This document shows positions 5,788 to 8,944 of a stretch of DNA of 8,944 nucleotides, one piece after another (positions within the stretch are counted from its first letter, which is position 1; the number at the start of each line of letters is the position of its first letter). The position numbers were made by a program, and so were the translations under genes. The notes under the pieces are model-generated. The model saw nothing but the letters and a program-made list of their open reading frames with translations. It searched no databases and had not been told where the DNA came from. Source of the DNA: JAYFRL01 sp034925905 (GTDB taxonomy: Bacteria; Bacillota; Clostridia; Lachnospirales; Anaerotignaceae); the NCBI GenBank assembly GCA_034925905.1, contig JAYFRL010000011.1, forward strand, positions 1-8,944, written 5' to 3'.

Positions 5788-6234
5788 ACCCCTGATGATT
5801 CTGATGATAAAAAAGAAGAAACGCCTATACAGCCAAATAATACAAATAATACAGTGGCAAGCAATCCTTCAACCAAAATTACAGTTGAAGAACCTTTGGG
5901 GAATGTAGAAAACCATATTACCATCACAACCCCTTCAAAGGATGCCCAGGAAGCTTATATAAACGGTTATTTGAGCGGAAACAATCAAGGGGGTACATCT
6001 ACCCCTATTGAACAAACAATCAGAGTAGAAGCGGCACAAGCCCCAACAGGGAACACTTCAGACCCAAACACCTTAAATATCAATGTTACGGTTGGTTCTG
6101 ATTTATCAGGTGCAACTAATGCGGTTCAGGCAGAAGCCCAAATAACCTGGTATCAAGTTGCGGTTCTTTGCTTACTTTTTGGAATACTATGCAGCCTGAT
6201 AACGCTTTCTGTTTCATTTTTCAAAAGAGCGTGA
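5707..6234 (+). pseudogene. C-terminal remnant of a Pro-rich, membrane-anchored surface-type protein
   Basis: About 175 codons remain without a start or ribosome binding site. The open frame extends upstream to 5518, but that part is only the off-frame shadow of the primase-like gene. Visible features are the EPT/EPE repeat, a polar Asn/Thr/Pro-rich region, and one C-terminal membrane segment (WYQVAVLCLLFGILCSLITL, 6148-6207, continuing to about 6222) ending in FKRA. Protein bulk outside, one terminal helix and a short basic cytoplasmic tail suggest a tail-anchored or surface/attachment protein. The original family is not recognised. A filamentous-phage adsorption protein would have this end structure, but so would many other proteins. 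Expression could only come by +1 frameshift from the primase fragment; more likely it is dead. Confidence 0.65.
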
Positions 6235-6240
6235 TATAAT
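6212..6240 (+). promoter_or_regulatory. Extended -10 promoter for the right-end genes
   Basis: TGATATAAT (6232-6240) is a perfect -10 hexamer with the TGN extension, and it overlaps the stop codon of the membrane-protein remnant. The -35 position (TTTCAT, 6212-6217, 17-bp spacing) is weak, which is tolerated with an extended -10. Expected start is near 6247, giving a leader of about 120 nt that contains the hairpin at 6279-6338 before the next gene. Confidence 0.55.
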
Positions 6241-6278
6241 TCACTTAGGATGTTGTAATTGTTCAAGATGGGGGAAGC

Positions 6279-6338
6279 TTCAGCCATGGTAAACAGTTTA
6301 TCCGCAATATAGACTGTTGTTAAAATATCATGGCTGAA
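6279..6338 (+). other. Nested inverted repeats in the leader (structured RNA or DNA hairpin)
   Basis: A perfect 10-bp outer stem, TTCAGCCATG (6279-6288) with CATGGCTGAA (6329-6338), encloses an inner 6-bp stem AACAGT (6292-6297) with ACTGTT (6313-6318). A CTTTTC stretch follows, too weak for a confident terminator. It lies between a strong -10 box and the ribosome binding site of the next gene. Possible roles are attenuator, small RNA, or a single-strand origin/packaging hairpin from the parent element; none is proven. Confidence 0.5.
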
Positions 6339-6365
6339 CTTTTCTAATTGAAGTGGGGTGAAACA

Positions 6366-6584
6366 ATGGAAGCTGGAAAAATAAAAGCCTTTGCCAAAGA
6401 ACAGGGTTATGATAATGCTGTTTATTTGGCTAAGTGGCGGGGTTATGATGTTTATGAACCTGTTTTTAATGGTGATGAAGTTTCCATTGTAGGTTTACCC
6501 CTTATCATTCTTGTTAAAGGTGATGTTGTGAGAATGTCCACAGTGGATGAAGCCTTTGAACAGTTGCAAGGTACAAACATATAG
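6366..6584 (+). CDS. Small protein of unknown function (possible cargo gene)
   Basis: This 72-residue soluble protein is not recognised. It begins MEAGKIKAFAKEQGYDNA and continues VYLAKWRGYDVYEPVF, then a hydrophobic stretch VSIVGLPLIILVKGDVVRMS and a short acidic C-terminal helix. There is no signal peptide, Cys or clear membrane span; the pattern suggests a compact alpha/beta fold. GGGGTG (6355-6360) is 5 bp before the ATG at 6366. An in-frame TTG at 6348 would overlap that site and is rejected. It is the first gene after the structured leader and is followed by the excisionase-like gene, so it may be part of the right-end module of the element or its cargo. Confidence 0.7.
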   Translation: MEAGKIKAFAKEQGYDNAVYLAKWRGYDVYEPVFNGDEVSIVGLPLIILVKGDVVRMSTVDEAFEQLQGTNI

Positions 6585-6602
6585 GGTAAGCCCTTAAAGT
6601 GG

Positions 6603-6620
6603 CATATAAACAATTATATG
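6603..6620. repeat. AT-rich inverted repeat upstream of the Xis-like gene
   Basis: CATATAA (6603-6609) and TTATATG (6614-6620) form a perfect 7-bp stem with a 4-nt loop, 29 bp before the start codon. There is no T-tract. It could be a protein-binding palindrome or a weak mRNA hairpin. Confidence 0.4.
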
Positions 6621-6648
6621 AGTTCTTAGAAGGATGATTGATGATACC

Positions 6649-6969
6649 ATGAAGGAAGTAACAATAACAATTTCAGAGGAAACCAAAAAGATTATAGAAA
6701 CCTATTATGGCGGTACTGTTGAAGCCTTCTTGGAAGATGCAAAAAACAACCTTCTGGAAAATCAGCAGGGTAATATCCCTGTGGTTGATGCAGCAAGGAT
6801 GATGAATAAATCACAACAGTTTGTAAGGGTAGGAATTCAAAGGGGTACATTGCCCATTGGTCATGCCATTCAAATAAGTTCAGATAGATACACCTATTAC
6901 ATCAGCCCAAAATTGTTCTATGAATACACTGGAATTGATGTTCAAAATAAAACCATGGGGATAAAATGA
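6649..6969 (+). CDS. Excisionase-like helix-turn-helix protein (candidate recombination directionality factor)
   Basis: This protein has 106 residues from ATG 6649. The N-terminal third is helical and charged (VTITISEETKKIIETYY). The core has a MerR/Xis-type HTH (IPVVDAARMMNKSQQFVRVG, residues 43-62) followed by a wing-like segment with aromatic residues (RYTYYISPKLFYEYTG). Proteins with this core are found in Firmicutes phages and ICEs next to attachment sites. AGAAGGATGA (6628-6637) serves 6649 at 11-bp spacing; ATG 6634 is also possible but lies inside that site. The stop is just before the right arm repeat, and the gene is the last before attR, a position common for Xis. It would bend DNA at the arm sites and favour excision; this is inferred. 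Confidence 0.68.
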   Translation: MKEVTITISEETKKIIETYYGGTVEAFLEDAKNNLLENQQGNIPVVDAARMMNKSQQFVRVGIQRGTLPIGHAIQISSDRYTYYISPKLFYEYTGIDVQNKTMGIK

Positions 6970-6987
6970 GCGTACTAAAATCGTACT
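6970..6987 (+). repeat. Integrase arm-type repeat, right end
   Basis: GCGTACTAAAATCGTACT matches 2967-2984 at 17 of 18 bases, with the same two CGTACT hexamers 11 bp apart (6971-6976, 6982-6987). It starts immediately after the Xis-like stop codon and lies 116 bp from the attR core, against 61 bp on the left. Confidence 0.7.
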
Positions 6988-7022
6988 CATATAAATTTTA
7001 AGATATCAATTTAAGTTGAAAA

Positions 7023-7050
7023 CGCATTTTCGGAAGATGGTAAAAATGCG
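7023..7050. repeat. 8-bp inverted repeat between the right arm site and attR
   Basis: CGCATTTT (7023-7030) and AAAATGCG (7043-7050) are a perfect inverted repeat around 12 bp. No T-run follows, so a terminator is unlikely. Its place in the attR arm suggests a binding site for Xis or a host factor, or a remnant hairpin; the role is unknown. Confidence 0.4.
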
Positions 7051-7103
7051 ACAATACAAGGGTTTTAGCCATATATGAAAATATAAATAAACCCATTTGC
7101 ACA

Positions 7104-7115
7104 GAGTGGGAATAG
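7104..7115 (+). repeat. attR core
   Basis: GAGTGGGAATAG is identical to the last 12 bp of guaA at 2895-2906, here in non-coding DNA. It marks the right end of the element; what follows (CTTGTATTAAAT) should be the sequence that originally followed guaA. Confidence 0.88.
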
Positions 7116-7116
7116 C

Positions 7117-7146
7117 TTGTATTAAATTATAATATTAAGTTATAAT
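7117..7146 (+). promoter_or_regulatory. Probable promoter of the TM1266-like gene
   Basis: TTGTAT (7117-7122) and a perfect TATAAT (7141-7146) are 18 bp apart. The promoter begins one base after the attR core, so it is wholly host DNA and would survive integration. A second TATAAT at 7128-7133 has no good -35. Confidence 0.45.
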
Positions 7147-7179
7147 AATATTAAATTAAATACATTAAGGAGGTAACTT

Positions 7180-7434
7180 ATGTCTTGTTATTATATTATT
7201 GGTATTCGAATGGACAACAGGGTCAGCAATGCTTTGAATTTTCAGGAGGTACTCACAAAAAACGGCTGCAAAATAAGAGCGCGTTTAGGTTTGCATGAAG
7301 TAAGCGATAATTTATGTGCAAATGATGGGCTTATCATATTGCAACCCTGCGGTGAAAAAGAGGATGTTGAGCAATTGGTTAAAGATTTAAACAACCTTGA
7401 GGGAGTATCCGCAAAGCTTATTGATTTGAATTAA
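7180..7434 (+). CDS. TM1266-like small ferredoxin-fold (ACT/NikR-like) protein
   Basis: This 84-residue protein has the pattern of the TM1266 family, annotated in many anaerobes as putative iron-only hydrogenase system regulator. A first strand YYIIGIRMDNR leads to a helix with EVLTKNGCKI, then RARLGLHE, a strand DGLIILQPCG, a helix VEQLVKDLNNL and a last strand EGVSAKLIDL. This is the beta-alpha-beta-beta-alpha-beta order of an ACT/NikR C-terminal-like domain, which usually dimerises and may bind a small ligand. It has no DNA-binding domain of its own. The start is secure: AAGGAGGT (7167-7174) lies 5 bp before the ATG. In this genome it is the first gene after the element and would directly follow guaA without it. 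The regulatory function is only a family annotation. Confidence 0.75.
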   Translation: MSCYYIIGIRMDNRVSNALNFQEVLTKNGCKIRARLGLHEVSDNLCANDGLIILQPCGEKEDVEQLVKDLNNLEGVSAKLIDLN

Positions 7435-7530
7435 AAGCAGCCGCTTTGATATGTTATAAAAAATCGTTAAAATAAACAAATAAATTAATTTTATTTTTAT
7501 GGCAGCATATTGGCGGTAAAAAATCAGAAA

Positions 7531-7665
7531 GCTCAGAATATATGGATAACTTGTGCAATTAGAATGGCAGAACTCACAAAGCCTAGCTGGAATTGTTTAG
7601 ACTGCGCTCAATTGGAGCGAGCGGAAACGGTTTGCCATAAACTTCCTAAAATCTGAGCATTTTTT
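7531..7665 (+). ncRNA. Possible structured RNA / terminator-linked leader upstream of the GGDEF gene
   Basis: This lies in the 313-bp gene-free stretch 7435-7747. An outer stem GCTCAGA (7531-7537) with TCTGAGC (7651-7657) is followed by A and seven T. Inside are ATGGCA (7564-7569) with TGCCAT (7633-7638), and the hairpin CGCTC-AATTG-GAGCG (7605-7619). A competing TTGTG/CACAA pairing (7551-7555, 7575-7579) would place ATGGCA in a loop and so form a pseudoknot. Nested pairing that ends in a T-run looks like a riboswitch terminator or a small RNA. It lacks the conserved blocks of c-di-GMP-I and -II riboswitches and matches no class I recognise. The rest of the stretch (7435-7530, 7666-7735) is A/T-rich and shows nothing I can call. 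Confidence 0.35.
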
Positions 7666-7747
7666 TGTAATTTTTGATCTAATAGCATATTTGCCGGCTT
7701 TAGTTTGTGATATGAATATTATGTGATAAAAAAAGGATGATTTCAAA

Positions 7748-8629
7748 ATGGAGTACAGTATAGAAAAAGTCCGACAATTTACGGGTGATTTATCATATGT
7801 GTTTGACATAGTCCGTTTAGTAGACCCAATAAATTGTAAAATTATTAGTTTTAATAACCAGGGAGAAGTAATTTTTGACGAACATAAATGTTATCAGGTT
7901 TGGAACAAAAACACCCGCTGTGAAAATTGCATAAGCGTTAAGGCGTTTAATTCAAATAAACGCCTCACAAAATTTGAATTTGTTTATAAAGAAATATATC
8001 ATGTCATATCAAAGCCGATACAAATAAAAACATTTGGCAACTCGGATTATCCACTTGTAATAGAAATGGTAAACAAAATTACAGATGAGGTGTTGTTTGA
8101 AGCATTTGGTAAAGATGAGTTTATAAATAAAATTATTATACAGGAAAAGAAAGTATATGAAGATTCCCTTACAAAGGTATACAACCGCCGTTATTTTGAT
8201 GAAAGGATTTTTTGTCATAATAGCCGCTGCAATTTGGAGGGTGAAGTTGTTTTTATAATGGCGGATTTAAAAAACTTCAAAGGAATAAACGATACATATG
8301 GTCACCACATCGGTGATTTGGTTTTGGTTCAGTCTGCTCAGACCATGAAGGATTGTATTAGGTCGTGCGATTCTGTAATACGTATGGGTGGAGATGAATT
8401 TTTAATCATTCTTAAGAACTGCAAGTATAAAATGGCAGAAAAAATAGTTTCCTCAATAAAGGAAAAAATGGCAAACGACGTCGTTTATGATGAAAAACTG
8501 GGCAAATACGCTGTCGGCAATTTTGGCATTTCACATTCTGCAAGCTTTAAATGCACAGACGAGGATATTGACAGCATGATATCAGAAGCCGATAAAAATA
8601 TGTATTTGGATAAAAGCCAAAGAAAATAG
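7748..8629 (+). CDS. Diguanylate cyclase with N-terminal Cys-containing PAS-like domain
   Basis: It makes cyclic di-GMP from two GTP. The 293-residue protein has no membrane segment and should be cytosolic. Residues 1-120 form a PAS-like sensor with three cysteines in a Cys48-x9-Cys58-x2-Cys61 arrangement around a Trp (CYQVWNKNTRCENC), a pattern seen in Clostridia PAS domains. A short linker leads to the GGDEF domain (about 130-293), beginning DSLTKVYNRR (139-148). It has the metal/substrate segment DLKNFKGIND (173-182) and an intact active site RMGGDEF (GGDEF at 214-218). An RxxD inhibitory site (Arg205, Asp208) lies five residues before GGDEF, so product feedback is expected. AAAAGGATGA (7731-7740) precedes the ATG. 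No EAL or HD-GYP domain is attached. The Cys motif could bind metal or sense redox state; this is inferred. Confidence 0.93.
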   Translation: MEYSIEKVRQFTGDLSYVFDIVRLVDPINCKIISFNNQGEVIFDEHKCYQVWNKNTRCENCISVKAFNSNKRLTKFEFVYKEIYHVISKPIQIKTFGNSDYPLVIEMVNKITDEVLFEAFGKDEFINKIIIQEKKVYEDSLTKVYNRRYFDERIFCHNSRCNLEGEVVFIMADLKNFKGINDTYGHHIGDLVLVQSAQTMKDCIRSCDSVIRMGGDEFLIILKNCKYKMAEKIVSSIKEKMANDVVYDEKLGKYAVGNFGISHSASFKCTDEDIDSMISEADKNMYLDKSQRK

Positions 8630-8655
8630 TATAGTAATATAAAAGACGTTAAGTT

Positions 8656-8691
8656 AAAGGGGCACGCCGATTTTTTTAGCGTGCGTTTTTT
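8656..8691 (+). terminator. Intrinsic terminator after the GGDEF gene
   Basis: The stem GCACGC (8662-8667) with GCGTGC (8679-8684) has an 11-nt T-rich loop. G and six T follow (8685-8691). It lies 32 bp past the stop codon. Confidence 0.8.
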
Positions 8692-8700
8692 AGTGTGTGT

Positions 8701-8715
8701 ATAAAATGATTTTAT
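8701..8715. repeat. 15-bp AT palindrome
   Basis: ATAAAAT-G-ATTTTAT is a perfect palindrome with 7-bp arms, located just after the terminator and upstream of an A/T-rich possible promoter region (TATAAT at 8722-8727 and 8778-8783). It could be an operator for the gene displaced by the IS; no regulator is recognised. Confidence 0.3.
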
Positions 8716-8791
8716 GTTAAAATATAATTGTTACCATAGGTTTATATAGCCTGAATAATCAGAGGGAAAGCTATGGCTATAATGATATTTT

Positions 8792-8798
8792 AGGAGGG
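8792..8798 (+). promoter_or_regulatory. Orphan strong ribosome binding site next to the IS end
   Basis: AGGAGGG is a near-perfect Shine-Dalgarno sequence, but 6 bp later the IS end begins and no gene follows; a reading frame from the TTG at 8804 stops within a dozen codons. It probably belonged to a host gene whose coding part was separated by the insertion and lies beyond the window. Confidence 0.45.
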
Positions 8799-8803
8799 AA
8801 GCT

Positions 8804-8944
8804 TGGATTGTCAACAGGAAACTAAACAACTTTTTTAAGGCTATTTGACTTAAATTGGCAGGGAGTAAGATACCCCAAAGATGAATGAATTCTGTGGTTG
8901 TTGAACCAGTTAACATAATCAGCCAGTTGGAGCTTTAAGTTTGC
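8804..8944 (-). mobile_element. IS3-family insertion sequence, terminal part (continues beyond window)
   Basis: The segment holds the end of a leftward transposase gene and 18 bp of non-coding terminus. The plus-strand edge TGGATTGTCAACAG (8804-8817) has the TG start, so the IS would end in CA on the minus strand, as IS3-family elements do. The stop codon lies close to the end, also typical. The exact border is a guess because the other end is not in the window. Confidence 0.6.
8822..8944 (-). CDS. IS3-family transposase (OrfB), C-terminal fragment
   Basis: The 40 codons seen encode the end of the DDE integrase-core (rve) transposase. The diagnostic segment is YVNWFNNHRIHSSLGYLTP followed by CQF, matching the Y-N-x-x-R-x-H-S-x-L-G-x-x-(S/T)-P-x-x-F signature that follows the catalytic Glu in IS3-family OrfB. 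It ends KKVV at a TAG (complement of 8822-8824). The catalytic triad itself lies outside the window to the right. The frame is uninterrupted in the part visible. Confidence 0.88.
   Translation of the reverse strand, partial: ANLKLQLADYVNWFNNHRIHSSLGYLTPCQFKSNSLKKVV

Larger units (their letters stand above)
2895..7115. mobile_element. Integrative element (genomic island / deleted ICE or prophage) in the 3' end of guaA
   Basis: The segment is bounded by an exact 12-bp direct repeat, GAGTGGGAATAG, at 2895-2906 (the last four codons of guaA) and 7104-7115. The distance between copies, about 4.2 kb, is the integrated length. The content is typical of a temperate element: leftward tyrosine recombinase next to guaA, leftward XRE repressor, divergent HTH genes, replication-protein start, and an excisionase-like gene at the far end. 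CGTACT-pair repeats lie near both ends. The 3' end of guaA is a known integration site for tyrosine-recombinase elements. No structural, packaging, conjugation or relaxase gene is present, and the replication gene is broken, so this looks like an internal-deletion derivative. Whether it can still excise is unknown, but integrase, candidate Xis and both att sites look intact. Confidence 0.87.

Noticed and set aside
5511..5927. Minus-strand frame of 138 codons rich in Ser/Gly (SSGSVGSSGSSGS type)
   Set aside because: It is the complement of the 9-bp Glu-Pro-Thr repeat; low-complexity repeats keep several frames open. No ribosome binding site or family signal.
7531..7665. Known c-di-GMP riboswitch (type I or II) before the GGDEF gene
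   Set aside because: GCGGAAAC at 7621-7628 resembles a piece of the type II consensus, but the remaining conserved blocks of both types are absent.
8731..8916. Minus-strand 61-codon frame at the right edge
   Set aside because: It is out of frame with the IS3-family transposase signature, which lies in another minus-strand frame ending at 8822.

Overview
The window is low-GC Firmicutes DNA, most likely from a gut-type Clostridia (Lachnospiraceae/Oscillospiraceae-like; the genus cannot be fixed from this sequence). The main clues are the GroEL tail, A+T-rich intergenic DNA with strong AGGAGG-type ribosome binding sites, a TM1266-like small protein, and a diguanylate cyclase with a Cys-rich sensor domain.

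Host backbone, left (1-2906): the 3' end of groEL and its intrinsic terminator, then an auxin-efflux-carrier (AEC) family transporter and, 27 bp downstream, guaA (GMP synthase). The last two probably share a transcript.

Integrated element (about 2895-7115, ~4.2 kb): the last 12 bp of guaA, GAGTGGGAATAG (coding Glu-Trp-Glu-stop), recur exactly at 7104-7115. Just inside guaA lies a leftward tyrosine-recombinase integrase. Near both ends are copies of an 18-bp sequence made of two CGTACT hexamers 11 bp apart, the expected look of integrase arm sites. The element is therefore a genomic island or ICE/phage remnant inserted in the guaA 3' end, a well-known integration hotspot. Inside are a leftward XRE repressor, a divergent promoter region with repeated operator-like motifs, a rightward early cluster (Cro-like HTH protein, small HTH protein, start of a prim-pol type replication protein), a small unknown gene and an excisionase-like HTH gene. 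The replication gene is broken: after 106 codons it runs directly into the out-of-frame tail of an unrelated Glu-Pro-Thr-repeat protein with a C-terminal membrane anchor. A large internal deletion probably removed the element's core, leaving a mini-element with its integration, excision and immunity modules. Two near-identical plus-strand terminator hairpins sit between integrase and repressor, and a terminator carried by the element sits immediately after guaA.

Host backbone, right (7116-8803): a TM1266-like small protein, then a 313-bp gene-free stretch containing a possible nested RNA structure that ends in a T-run, then a diguanylate cyclase with an N-terminal PAS-like Cys-rich domain and an intact GGDEF active site, then a terminator.

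Right edge (8804-8944): the C-terminal end of a leftward IS3-family transposase with a plausible IS terminus, inserted a few bases after a strong but orphaned ribosome binding site.

No complete novel defence or metabolic system is visible. The most interesting signals are the architecture of the island, its chimeric deletion joint, the twin terminators, and two unexplained structured non-coding segments (6279-6338 and 7531-7665).
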